64,000 bases of DNA. Origin: Chthoniobacteraceae bacterium. Lineage in GTDB: Bacteria; Verrucomicrobiota; Verrucomicrobiia; Chthoniobacterales; Chthoniobacteraceae. The DNA is taken from assembly GCA_947476045.1 (NCBI GenBank), contig CANJNZ010000008.1, positions 1 to 64,000 of the forward strand, given 5' to 3'. Shown here in pieces: positions 43,281-51,511 of this stretch. The stretch's first letter is position 1, and the number at the start of each line of letters is the position of its first letter. Under the pieces are notes generated by a model. That model ran no database searches. It saw only the letters and a list, made by a program, of their open reading frames with translations, and was not told the DNA's origin. Made by a program: the position numbers and the translations under genes.

Positions 43281-44576
43281 ATGATCGCACGCTACACATT
43301 ACCCGAAATGGCCGCCATTTGGACGGACCAGCGCAAATACGAAATCTGGCTCGAAATCGAGACGCTTGCCTGTGAGGCACAGGCCGAGTGCGGGCATATT
43401 CCCGTGGAGGACGCGCGCGTGATTCGTGAAAAAGGAAAATTTGTTCTCTCAGAGATCGAAGAAATCGAAAAGCGGACGAATCACGACGTCATCGCTTTTC
43501 TCGAAAACGTGGCGAGCTACGTCGGGCCGTCATGCCGCTGGATGCACCAAGGCATGACGAGCAGCGATGTGCTCGACACGACGCTCGCGGTGCAGACTGC
43601 GCAGGCGAGCGACATTATTTTGAAAGACCTGCGTTCACTGCGCGAGGTCATCGCCCGGCGCGCGAAAGAATTTAAGATGACGCCGATGATTGGGCGCAGC
43701 CACGGAATCCACGCGGAGCCGATCACTTTCGGACTTAAGCTCGCGCTGATGTATGACGAGTTTGGCCGTGCGCTGGAGCGTTTCGAACAAGTTCAGCCGC
43801 GCATTCGCGTTGGTAAGTTGAGCGGTGCAGTCGGAACCCACGCGCATCTCGATCCCGTCGTGGAGGAAAAAGTCTGCGCGCATTTGGGTCTTCGGGCGGC
43901 GACGCTCGCAACGCAAGTCGTGCAGCGCGACCGGCACGCGGAATTCCACACGGTTCTCGCGCTCATCGCGTCGAGTGTGGATCGCTGGGCGACCGAGTTC
44001 CGTCATCTGCAAAGAACCGAGGTTCTCGAAGTGGAGGAGTATTTTCAGCCCGGACAGAAGGGCAGCAGCGCGATGCCGCATAAGCGTAATCCTATCACGG
44101 GCGAAAAACTCAGTGGTCTCGCTCGGCTCGTCCGCAGCAATGCTGTCGCCGCACTGGAAAATGTGGTGCTGTGGCACGAGCGCGACATCTCACACAGCTC
44201 CGTGGAGCGCGTGATTTTCCCAGACTCGTGCATCCTCGTGAATTCAATGCTCCGCTCGCTGACAAAGCTCGTGGACCGACTGATCGTCTATCCCGAAAAC
44301 ATGAAGCGGAACCTCGAAATCACGAAGGGTCTCTACCATTCGCAGACGATTCTTTTGAAGCTCACCGAGCGTGGCCTCGAAAGGAAAACCGCCTACGAAG
44401 CTGTCCAGCGCGCCGCGATGAAGACGTGGCAGGGCACGCAATCGCTACAGGAAAACCTGCTCGCTGAGGACGAGATCACCTCAAAGATACCTGCTGAGGA
44501 AATCGCACGCCTGTGCTCGCTCGAACACCATTTCCGCTGGGTGGACGAGACTTTCCGTAAGCTAGGCATCGCGTGA
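43281..44576 (+). CDS. purB: Adenylosuccinate lyase
   Basis: 431 residues of the fumarase/aspartase superfamily. The signature GSSAMPHKRNPITGEKLSGL is present, as are GMTSSDVLDTTLAVQ and IGRSHGIHAEPITFGLK with catalytic residues. It cleaves SAICAR and adenylosuccinate, releasing fumarate in purine synthesis. Length is typical (430-450). The ATG at 43281 fits the family start MIARYTLPEMAAIW. Confidence 0.95.
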   Translation: MIARYTLPEMAAIWTDQRKYEIWLEIETLACEAQAECGHIPVEDARVIREKGKFVLSEIEEIEKRTNHDVIAFLENVASYVGPSCRWMHQGMTSSDVLDTTLAVQTAQASDIILKDLRSLREVIARRAKEFKMTPMIGRSHGIHAEPITFGLKLALMYDEFGRALERFEQVQPRIRVGKLSGAVGTHAHLDPVVEEKVCAHLGLRAATLATQVVQRDRHAEFHTVLALIASSVDRWATEFRHLQRTEVLEVEEYFQPGQKGSSAMPHKRNPITGEKLSGLARLVRSNAVAALENVVLWHERDISHSSVERVIFPDSCILVNSMLRSLTKLVDRLIVYPENMKRNLEITKGLYHSQTILLKLTERGLERKTAYEAVQRAAMKTWQGTQSLQENLLAEDEITSKIPAEEIARLCSLEHHFRWVDETFRKLGIA

Positions 44577-44600
44577 TTTAACGATGCTTGGAAAGAAAGA

Positions 44601-44640
44601 GAGCGGCGACATTTCTGTCGCCGCTCCTTGATAGAACCTT
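44601..44640 (-). terminator. Bidirectional-type hairpin terminator between purB and ssb
   Basis: GAGCGGCGACA (44601-44611) and TGTCGCCGCTC (44616-44626) form an 11-bp perfect stem with loop TTTC. Read on the minus strand after ssb it is followed by TCTTTCTTTCC; on the plus strand the tail is weak. Confidence 0.75.
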
Positions 44641-44646
44641 CTCCGC

Positions 44647-45135
44647 TTAAAACGGAATGTCGTCGGGCGCGGCGTCGAGATCGGGATCAACCGGTGGCCT
44701 TGGGGCTTGGGCCGGGGCGCGACGTTGTGCGGGAGCGCTAGGCGCTGCTTGTGCGTCGGCGTATTCCACCGTGCTGTCATGCCCGCCACCGCCACCGCCG
44801 TCGCGGCTGCCGAGGAGCTGCATTGTTTCGACGACTACTTTCATTTTGCTGCGCTTCTGCCCGCTTGCCTTGTCGTCCCATGAATCGAGTTTGAGACGGC
44901 CTTCGACGAAGAGCGGGCGCCCTTTTTTGCAATACTCGCCGATGATCTCGGCGAGGCGTGCGTAGGCTTCGCAATCCACAAAGGTTACTTCCTCGCGCTT
45001 CTCTCCGTTTTCCAGAGTGTAGTTGCGATTCACTGCGAGACCGAAGGCGGCGATGGCAGTTCCTTTCGGTGTATATTTGATTTCGGGATCCCGGGTGAGG
45101 TTCCCCATCAACATTACTTTGTTTAGATTCGGCAT
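44647..45135 (-). CDS. ssb: Single-stranded DNA-binding protein
   Basis: 162 residues. An OB-fold begins MPNLNKVMLMGNLTRDPEIKYTP, then GTAIAAFGLAVNRNY and VTFVDCEAYARLAEIIGEYCKKG. A Gly/Pro/Ala-rich linker leads to the acidic tip AAPDDIPF, the site that recruits partner proteins. It protects single-stranded DNA in replication and repair. It is the last gene of the prs-rplY-pth-rpsF-ssb cluster on the minus strand. Confidence 0.95.
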   Translation of the reverse strand: MPNLNKVMLMGNLTRDPEIKYTPKGTAIAAFGLAVNRNYTLENGEKREEVTFVDCEAYARLAEIIGEYCKKGRPLFVEGRLKLDSWDDKASGQKRSKMKVVVETMQLLGSRDGGGGGGHDSTVEYADAQAAPSAPAQRRAPAQAPRPPVDPDLDAAPDDIPF

Positions 45136-45182
45136 GGCTGTGGTTCCGGGTTGCAGTGCTGAAAGTTTCGCGCGCTCCGCCC

Positions 45183-45488
45183 TTAGGCGGCTTTCTTCGC
45201 GGCGAGACGTGCGTAGTGCTGGCGGAAGACGTCGTTGTCGTTCGTGAATTTCTCTTTCAGTGCTGCGAGCGTGGATGGCTCTGCGCTGAAGACGAAGTTC
45301 ACGTAGAAGCCGCGGTCCACCTTGTCGGCGACGTAGCTGAATTGATGACTGTCCATCTTTTGCACGCTCTCGACTTCGGCGCCTGCGGCTTTGAAGTCTT
45401 TTTCGACGCGCTCGATGATTTTTTGTGCGGTGTCTTCTTTACCTTTGAGGTTGAGGATCAGGAGTCCTTCGTAACGGTTTTTGCTCAT
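45183..45488 (-). CDS. rpsF: 30S ribosomal protein S6
   Basis: 101 residues with the S6 fold: NRYEGLLILNLKGKED at the start and GFYVNFVFSAEPSTLAALKEKF near the end. The length and the ssb partner downstream fit rpsF. Its start overlaps the pth stop by four bases (ATGA), so the two are co-translated. Confidence 0.93.
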   Translation of the reverse strand: MSKNRYEGLLILNLKGKEDTAQKIIERVEKDFKAAGAEVESVQKMDSHQFSYVADKVDRGFYVNFVFSAEPSTLAALKEKFTNDNDVFRQHYARLAAKKAA

Positions 45489-46069
45489 TGTTGTGTTGGT
45501 GTGGTCTGTTGGTTGTAATTGTTCATTGCTGCGGCGAAGCCATTTTTCTGTGCAAACGCGATGGCTTCCGTGGCGCGGGTGAGAGCTTCGTCGAGCAAGG
45601 GGCGCTCGGCCAAGGCAAATTTCCCGAGCACATGGCCCGTGGCCTCACCAGCCGCTGCGCCGATGCCGACGCGGAGGCGGGGAATGGCCTGTGTGCCGAG
45701 GTGTTCGAGCACGCTTTGCAGGCCATTGTGGCCGCCGGCACTGCCGCTTTCGCGGAGGCGGAGGCGACCGAGCGGGAGCGCCATGTCGTCGAGCACTACG
45801 AGCACTTGCGAGGGCTCGATTTTATAAAAGTGCCCGAGCGAGCTGACGCTTTCGCCGCTGAGGTTCATATACGTTTGTGGTTTGCACAGCCAGACGTCGC
45901 CAGTCACGGCGACCTGGGCCTGCCATTTTTTGTCCGCCCGGAACGAAGCCCCGGCACTGGCGGCGATACGATCGAGGATCATAAAGCCGACGTTGTGCCG
46001 CGTATCCGCATACTCGCGACCTGGATTTCCGAGGCCGACGATGATGCGGAATGGTGATGCTCCGGGCAT
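45485..46069 (-). CDS. pth: Peptidyl-tRNA hydrolase
   Basis: 194 residues from the ATG at 46069 (MPGASPFRIIVGLGNPG); the track start at 46129 uses GTG and adds a doubtful leader. Motifs: IVGLGNPGREYADTRHNVGF with the catalytic His, CKPQTYMNLSGESV, and GSAGGHNGLQSVLEHLG. It frees tRNA from stalled peptidyl-tRNA. Typical Pth length is about 190. Confidence 0.93.
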   Translation of the reverse strand: MPGASPFRIIVGLGNPGREYADTRHNVGFMILDRIAASAGASFRADKKWQAQVAVTGDVWLCKPQTYMNLSGESVSSLGHFYKIEPSQVLVVLDDMALPLGRLRLRESGSAGGHNGLQSVLEHLGTQAIPRLRVGIGAAAGEATGHVLGKFALAERPLLDEALTRATEAIAFAQKNGFAAAMNNYNQQTTPTQQ

Positions 46070-46186
46070 TGGACGGACGAGCGGGAGGGCTGATGGATTG
46101 CCGGTTTCGCGGGTGATTGCTCTGCGCACGGTTGCGCAGCGAGTTGTCTATCAACCGATGTTCCGATGCTCCATTGGCCCATCGCT

Positions 46187-46888
46187 CTACTTCTTGTCGC
46201 CTTTCGGTTTTGCGTCTTTTGCGCCAGCAGCAGGAGCGGCGGCTTCGCCTTCTGCGGGCTTTTTCTCCTTGATGACTTCGGGCTCTGCGGCTGCGCCTTC
46301 TGCGGCAGGAGCTGGCTCGGCTTCGACAGTCGGAGCGGCGCAGTGGAAAACGAGTGCTTCGCCGTTTACGCGGGTAGTGACACCAGCGGGCAGGGCGAGT
46401 TGATTGACGTGAATGCCGTCGCCGATATTGAGTGCGGAAACGTCCACGATGAACGACTCGGGAAGATCTTTCGGCAAGCACTCGACTTCGAGCGCGCGGA
46501 TGAGCTGTTCGAGCAAACCGCCGCCGCTCTTCACGCCTTCGGGTTCGCCAAAAGCGATGACTGGCACGGTGGTGTGCATCAATTCGTCTTCCTTGAGAGC
46601 GTGGAAGTCGAGATGGAGAATGTGACGCTTCAGCGCGTGGTGCTGCACGTCCTGAATCAGCGCGAGCGTAGTTTTTCCGCCGGCTATTTCGAGGTTCACG
46701 AGAACGTGCTCACCGGTGCTCTTGCCGAGCGCGAGTGCGAGTGTGTGCGCGTCGAGCTGCAAGTTTTGCGGTGCGTGGTGACGACCGTAGATGGTCGCAG
46801 GGACTTTACCGGCCTTACGGACGGCTTTTGCTGCTGTGGTTCCGGCTCCGGAGCGGAGTTCGGCTTTGAGTTGGATGCTTTTGGCCAT
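46187..46888 (-). CDS. rplY: 50S ribosomal protein L25/general stress protein Ctc
   Basis: 233 residues. The N-terminal L25 domain (LKAELRSGAGTTAAKAVRKAGKVPATIYG) is followed by the Ctc C-terminal domain (EDELMHTTVPVIAFGEPEGV, VECLPKDLPESFIVDVS) and an Ala/Glu-rich tail. It binds 5S rRNA. The long form is usual outside gamma-proteobacteria. A 117-base spacer to pth shows nothing else. Confidence 0.93.
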   Translation of the reverse strand: MAKSIQLKAELRSGAGTTAAKAVRKAGKVPATIYGRHHAPQNLQLDAHTLALALGKSTGEHVLVNLEIAGGKTTLALIQDVQHHALKRHILHLDFHALKEDELMHTTVPVIAFGEPEGVKSGGGLLEQLIRALEVECLPKDLPESFIVDVSALNIGDGIHVNQLALPAGVTTRVNGEALVFHCAAPTVEAEPAPAAEGAAAEPEVIKEKKPAEGEAAAPAAGAKDAKPKGDKK

Positions 46889-46927
46889 TGCTGTTGTTAG
46901 CTACTGCTGGTTGTTGTTTTGTTTTAG

Positions 46928-47863
46928 TTATGTCCTGGGGATTTCGAACAGGGATGAAACTGATTCGTCGCCGTGGATGCGCTGGATGCCCTCGCCGAGC
47001 AATTCCGCCACGCACAGCGGTGTGATTTTAAAGCCCTCGCCATCGCGGACGGGGACGCTGTTTGTGCAAACGAGTTCGGTGATGCACGAAGACTTGAGGC
47101 GCTCGATTCCGAGGTCGGTCAGCACCGCGTGGCTCACGCACGCCATGATGTCCGTCGCGCCATGCTCTTTCAAAAGTTTCGCCGCCGCGCACAGCGTTCC
47201 CGCTGTCTCGGTCATGTCATCCACGAGGATGACGGGCCGGCCTTCCACCTCACCGATGATGCTCGTCGCCGCAACCTCCGTCGGGCTCTTCCTGCGCTTC
47301 GCCACGATGGCCAGACTTGCATTCATGGCCTGCGCATATGCGTTCGCCATCTTTAATCCGCCCACATCCGGCGAAACCACCACTGGGTCTTCGAGATTTT
47401 TCGCGCGCAGGTAATTGATCACTGCTGGCGATGCGTAGAGATGGTCCACGGGGATGTCGAAAAAACCCGCCACCTGCTGTGCATGAAGATCCATGGTGAG
47501 CACACGATCCACTCCTGCCGCCGTGAGGAGGTTCGCCACCAGCTTGGCCGTGATCGGCACGCGCGGCTGGTCTTTTCGATCCTGCCTCGCATAGCCAAAA
47601 AACGGGATTACTGCCGTGATGCGAGCGGCACTCGCCCGGCGCGCCGCATCCACCATGATCAGAAGTTCCATCAAATTCTGATTCGTCGGCGGGCATGTCG
47701 GCTGCACGAGGAAAACATCGCGTCCGCGGATGTTCTCATTAAACTTCACCATCGTCTCGCCATCTGGGAACGAATCCACCGTTGCATCGCCGAGCGGTAT
47801 CTTGCAATAGGCCGCAATACGGCCAGCGAGTTCGCGATGAGCGGACCCGCTGAAAATCTTCAT
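46928..47863 (-). CDS. prs: Ribose-phosphate pyrophosphokinase
   Basis: 311 residues from the ATG at 47863 (MKIFSGSAHRELAGRI), which matches the family N-terminus; the track ATG at 47887 adds eight residues. Motifs: DGETMVKFNENIRGRDVF, FFGYARQDRKDQPRVPI (ATP loop), VLTMDLHAQQVAGFF, and the PRPP loop VDDMTETAGT. Makes PRPP from ribose 5-phosphate and ATP for nucleotide synthesis. The next minus-strand genes rplY-pth-rpsF-ssb follow the common bacterial cluster. Confidence 0.93.
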   Translation of the reverse strand: MKIFSGSAHRELAGRIAAYCKIPLGDATVDSFPDGETMVKFNENIRGRDVFLVQPTCPPTNQNLMELLIMVDAARRASAARITAVIPFFGYARQDRKDQPRVPITAKLVANLLTAAGVDRVLTMDLHAQQVAGFFDIPVDHLYASPAVINYLRAKNLEDPVVVSPDVGGLKMANAYAQAMNASLAIVAKRRKSPTEVAATSIIGEVEGRPVILVDDMTETAGTLCAAAKLLKEHGATDIMACVSHAVLTDLGIERLKSSCITELVCTNSVPVRDGEGFKITPLCVAELLGEGIQRIHGDESVSSLFEIPRT

Positions 47864-48083
47864 TTCGAGTGTTTGACGATGGAGCATCCGTGGAAAAGGG
47901 GCGCGACATTAGGCGCAGAAACCCGCTTGGCAAACTGATTCTGCCAGCATTTTTCTGAGCGTCTAAGCCAGAGTCAACCCGAGGAAATGACCTCACTAAC
48001 GGTGAAGCAAAGTAGTCGATGCTCCGTTTTTCGTGGAACGCAGCCCTTGCCATGCGCGGGGTAGGACGCTACCCACCGCGCCC

Positions 48084-49268
48084 ATGCTTTTCCTCACGCC
48101 GAAATACATCAAGCAAGGCCGACTCTATATTAAAGAGGCGGAGAAGCGGCTCGCCTACAATCGTGACAAGTGGAGCGAGGTGACGGTTTCGGATTTCGAG
48201 GGGCAGATTGAAAAGCTGAAGAAGGCGGTGAAGGGGTGCGATTCGGCGGGGGTGAAGGACGCGGAGGATGCGCTGGAGCAGCTCTGTGGCGTGCATTGCC
48301 CGGTGAAGGGCGACGCTTGGATGAGTGAAAATGTGGAGGTGTTTGTGGTGGCGATCATCGTGGCGCTGGGGATTCGCACGTATTTCATCCAGCCGTTCAC
48401 GATTCCCACGTCCTCGATGTTTCCGACGCTGAATGGAATCACGGGCGAGGTGACGAAGGAGGAGCCGCCGAATATTTTGACGAAGGTGTGGCACACGGCG
48501 GCCTATGGGCGGACTTGGCACAACGTGGTGGCGAAGACGGACGAGCAAATCATCAACGTGGAGGAGGTGCCGTGGATGCGCGTTTTCACTTACACGAAGA
48601 TCACGACGAGCGCGGGGAATACGTATTGGGTGCACGAGGGGAAGGACCCGACGGAGGCGGTCTTTGGGCGTCATATGCCGGGGGATTCACGCGGCTCGCT
48701 GCTGGGAATGAATTTCAAAGCAGGGGAACCCATTGCGCGGGGTTTCACGGATACGGGCGACCATGTGTTTGTGGACAAAATCAGCTACCACTTCCGCACG
48801 CCGTCGCGCGGGGAGGTGTTTGTTTTCAATACTGAGGACATCCCGAAGATGGGGGATCTGGGACCTCCGCCGAAAAAGCCGTCGCAGTTTTACATCAAGC
48901 GTCTTGTCGGTCTGCCAGGCGATGAACTTCGGGTGGCGGCTCCTGAGTTGTTCGTCAATGGAGAGCGTGCAAAGGGAGCGAGCTTTGATCGGGTGATGAG
49001 TGGGACGAGGGAGAACCCGACGGATGGCGGCTATCGCGGCTACTCGCAAGGGCCGGCATTTTATAGCGACGAATACAACCTCAGCACTCCCGAACAGACC
49101 TACAAGCTGCCCGCGAAGCGCTACTTTGCGATGGGCGACAACAGCTACAACAGCTCGGACAGCCGCTACTGGGGCAGCGTGCCGGAGGCGAATTTGATGG
49201 GTTCTGGGCTATTCGTCTATTGGCCGTTTTTGCGTGAGCACAAGACGCACTTCGGTCTGATCAAATAG
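48084..49268 (+). CDS. lepB: Signal peptidase I, extended form
   Basis: 394 residues from the ATG at 48084 (MLFLTPKYIKQGR). A soluble N-terminal helical segment (about 1-85) precedes the transmembrane anchor (about 88-102) and the S26 catalytic domain. The Ser nucleophile is in IPTSSMFPTL, the general-base Lys in FYIKRLVGLPGDEL, and the terminal box is MGDNSYNSSDSRYWG. Between the Ser and Lys boxes is a large insertion (about 125-270), longer than in classical LepB. It cleaves signal peptides of exported proteins. Confidence 0.9.
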   Translation: MLFLTPKYIKQGRLYIKEAEKRLAYNRDKWSEVTVSDFEGQIEKLKKAVKGCDSAGVKDAEDALEQLCGVHCPVKGDAWMSENVEVFVVAIIVALGIRTYFIQPFTIPTSSMFPTLNGITGEVTKEEPPNILTKVWHTAAYGRTWHNVVAKTDEQIINVEEVPWMRVFTYTKITTSAGNTYWVHEGKDPTEAVFGRHMPGDSRGSLLGMNFKAGEPIARGFTDTGDHVFVDKISYHFRTPSRGEVFVFNTEDIPKMGDLGPPPKKPSQFYIKRLVGLPGDELRVAAPELFVNGERAKGASFDRVMSGTRENPTDGGYRGYSQGPAFYSDEYNLSTPEQTYKLPAKRYFAMGDNSYNSSDSRYWGSVPEANLMGSGLFVYWPFLREHKTHFGLIK

Positions 49269-49270
49269 CG

Positions 49271-50071
49271 CTACGGAATCTCCGGCTGCATCTTTGTGCG
49301 CTGGCGGCAGATGGGGCAGTTGTCGTTCGGCGAAGTGTGCAACAGCGTGCCGAGGTCGGGCGGAAGCGACGGGTCGCCGGTGACTGCATCGTCCACGGTG
49401 AGGCCGTAGAGCGCCATCGCCTTGCCGCGCGCCCACGGGTTTCGCAGTGCGAGACGCTTGAGATTTTCGTCGGCGAGCAGGGCGGGCTTGCGTTCGGGTG
49501 GGGCGAGTTTGGCGAAGGCGAGCGCGTCCACGGCCTGTGCGATCTCGGCGGGAGTCGGGTGTTGCTTCGGCGGTTTTTCGTGTGCCCAAGTAGGTGCGAG
49601 CCATTTCTGCCAGTCGGCGAATTTCAAATCCTCCAGCAGGATGAAGACGGCAAGTTGCGCGGTTGGGCGGGGGAGGTCCTTTTGTTTTTCAAAGAGCGCG
49701 ACCAATTTCGCCAGACGCGGTTCCGGTTCGGCGGCGGGTTTCAGCGCGCGCTGAGTGTCCGAGTTTTTCGAGGAAAGTGCAGCGGCTGGGAGGATGGCGT
49801 CCGTCTCTTCGTTTGCGGAGAGTTCCATCGTGAGTGCGCGCAACAGCAGTTGACGCTCGCCATTTTCCCCAGCGAGCACGAGCCCGGCTGGCACGGTGAT
49901 GGGCAGCTTTTCCTTGGTGAGATTGGCGAGTTTGAGCGTGACGGTGTCACGTCCGTTGCCAGTGAATTCCGCGCGAAGTTGTTTCTGTGCGACCGCTACA
50001 GTGAAGGGCACATCCGCCGCCAGCGCGGGGAGCGCGAGCAGTGCAAAAAGAAACGTGAGCAGCCGGAACAT
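49271..50071 (-). CDS. Hypothetical secreted protein
   Basis: 266 residues from the ATG at 50071 (MFRLLTFLFALLALPALA), a clear signal peptide. A beta-rich domain (about 20-100: VTLKLANLTKEKLPITVPAGL) is followed by a helical C-terminal part and a final CPICR pair (NDNCPICRQRT) that could bind zinc. The track start at 50278 is not supported. Function unknown. It lies 40 bases after thiS on the same strand. Confidence 0.65.
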   Translation of the reverse strand: MFRLLTFLFALLALPALAADVPFTVAVAQKQLRAEFTGNGRDTVTLKLANLTKEKLPITVPAGLVLAGENGERQLLLRALTMELSANEETDAILPAAALSSKNSDTQRALKPAAEPEPRLAKLVALFEKQKDLPRPTAQLAVFILLEDLKFADWQKWLAPTWAHEKPPKQHPTPAEIAQAVDALAFAKLAPPERKPALLADENLKRLALRNPWARGKAMALYGLTVDDAVTGDPSLPPDLGTLLHTSPNDNCPICRQRTKMQPEIP

Positions 50072-50111
50072 CGCGGTCACATTGCCGGGAAATCGGCGTG
50101 AAGCAAACACG

Positions 50112-50306
50112 TTACCCGCCCGCGACGATGCGCAGCAGTTCGATACGGTCGTCGGGCGCGAGCGGCTGTGTCCACTCCTCGGGACGAAGCGCGCTGCCAT
50201 TGCGTTCAATGAGAACTGTGCCTTTTGCAAAGCCGAGTTCCTCCACGAGAGAAGCGACATCGTTTGCAGCGATTTCACGCGGCTGGCCGTTCAGAAAAAT
50301 TTTCAC
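50112..50306 (-). CDS. thiS: Thiamine biosynthesis sulfur carrier ThiS
   Basis: 64 residues from the GTG at 50306 (VKIFLNGQPREI). Beta-grasp ubiquitin-like fold ending in the Gly-Gly tail (LLRIVAGG) that becomes the thiocarboxylate. Family blocks include SLVEELGFAKGTVLIERNG. It carries sulfur for thiazole formation. The start overlaps the thiH stop in a GTGA, so they are coupled. The track merges it into a longer frame. Confidence 0.88.
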   Translation of the reverse strand: MKIFLNGQPREIAANDVASLVEELGFAKGTVLIERNGSALRPEEWTQPLAPDDRIELLRIVAGG

Positions 50307-51421
50307 GGCGCAAGAATGGCTTGGTCCCAGTCCTTCCACACGGCCTCGAAGCCGCGACCTCGTAGCAGCTCTGCGATTTCCGCCGGCGTGCGGGTGTCGG
50401 CGATTTGAAATTGCTCCGTCGCGTTCTGATCCTGGCTGCAGCCGTCTGTCTCCACGCGACGACCGCGCACGGTGAGATGGAGGTCGTTTTTTCCTTCGCC
50501 CGTGTAGCCGCCAGGCTCGGTGTGACTGCCCGCGCTCATCATCGTGATGCCGAGCGGCAGCAGCGCGTCGCGCAGCGTGGCGGGTTCGCGGGTGCTGAGC
50601 ACGATGCCGGTGTGCGGAAAACAAATCCGCATCGCGCAGACGAGTTGCACAAACTCCCGGTCAGGCAGTGTGTGCTTCGGCTGAAATTCTCCTGCGCACG
50701 GACGTAGTCGTGGGAGCGAGACGGTGAATTGCGCCTTCCAGCAGCGACGCAGCAAATGATCAAGATGTGCTGCGAGCGACATCGCCTCGCGCTGCCATTC
50801 GCAGAGGCCAAAAAGCGCGCCGATGCCGATGCGACGGAAGCCCGCGTCGTATGCACGCTCGGGGCAGGCGAGCCGCCAGTCGAAGTCGCGCTTTGGCCCC
50901 GCGGTGTGAAGCTCCGCGTAGGTCGCGCGGTCGTAGGTTTCCTGATAAACGACGAGTCCTTCCGCACCGGCGGCGACGAGTGGTGCGTAGTCCGCCGTCT
51001 CCATCGGCGCGACTTCGAGCGCGAGCGCTGGCACTTCCGGTGCGAGCGAGCGCACGCAGCGTTCGAGATAGCCGTTCGAGACAAACTTCGGATGCTCACC
51101 GGCGACGAGCAGCACATTGCGAAAACCCTCCGCTGCAAGATGGCGCGCCTCGCGCACAACGCTCTCGATTTCCAGCGTCACGCGCAGAATCGCGTTGTCA
51201 CGGGAGAAGCCGCAATACGCGCAGTTGTTGATGCATTCGTTGCTGAGATAGAGCGGGGCAAAAAGCCGGATCGCCTTCCCGAAATTCTGCCGTGTGATCA
51301 GCGCGGACTCCTGCGCCATGGCTTCGAGCTGCGCGTCGCTTTTCGGCTCCAGCAAAGCGGCGAACCTCCGCATCGTAGCGGATGACTGGCTCGGAAATAA
51401 AATGTCGTCGTCGGAAGGCAC
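50303..51421 (-). CDS. thiH: 2-iminoacetate synthase ThiH-like radical SAM enzyme
   Basis: About 372 residues if translation begins at the GTG at 51421 (MPSDDDILFPSQ). The track start at 51940 runs through unrelated DNA, and the ATG at 51490 lies within an inverted repeat. Radical SAM site CINNCAYCGFS (CX3CX2C), with LFAPLYLSNE before it and GIGALFGLCEWQREA later, are ThiH-family features. It cleaves tyrosine to dehydroglycine for the thiazole ring. thiS overlaps; thiG is not adjacent. The start is uncertain. Confidence 0.82.
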   Translation of the reverse strand: MPSDDDILFPSQSSATMRRFAALLEPKSDAQLEAMAQESALITRQNFGKAIRLFAPLYLSNECINNCAYCGFSRDNAILRVTLEIESVVREARHLAAEGFRNVLLVAGEHPKFVSNGYLERCVRSLAPEVPALALEVAPMETADYAPLVAAGAEGLVVYQETYDRATYAELHTAGPKRDFDWRLACPERAYDAGFRRIGIGALFGLCEWQREAMSLAAHLDHLLRRCWKAQFTVSLPRLRPCAGEFQPKHTLPDREFVQLVCAMRICFPHTGIVLSTREPATLRDALLPLGITMMSAGSHTEPGGYTGEGKNDLHLTVRGRRVETDGCSQDQNATEQFQIADTRTPAEIAELLRGRGFEAVWKDWDQAILAP

Positions 51422-51439
51422 GTGCTGTTGATAGTGGCG

Positions 51440-51500
51440 AAAATGTCGGATGACGAATGCGGAATTACGAATTAACGCGACATTCGTCATCCAACATTTT
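51440..51500. repeat. Long imperfect inverted repeat between thiH and a GT2 gene
   Basis: AAAATGTCGGATGACGAATG (51440-51459) and CATTCGTCATCCAACATTTT (51481-51500) are 20-bp arms with a single mismatch, around a 21-base AT-rich centre (GGAATTACGAATTAACG). It fills the gap between divergent genes and looks like a member of an extragenic palindrome family. Confidence 0.8.
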
Positions 51501-51511
51501 CTTTCTCTCTC

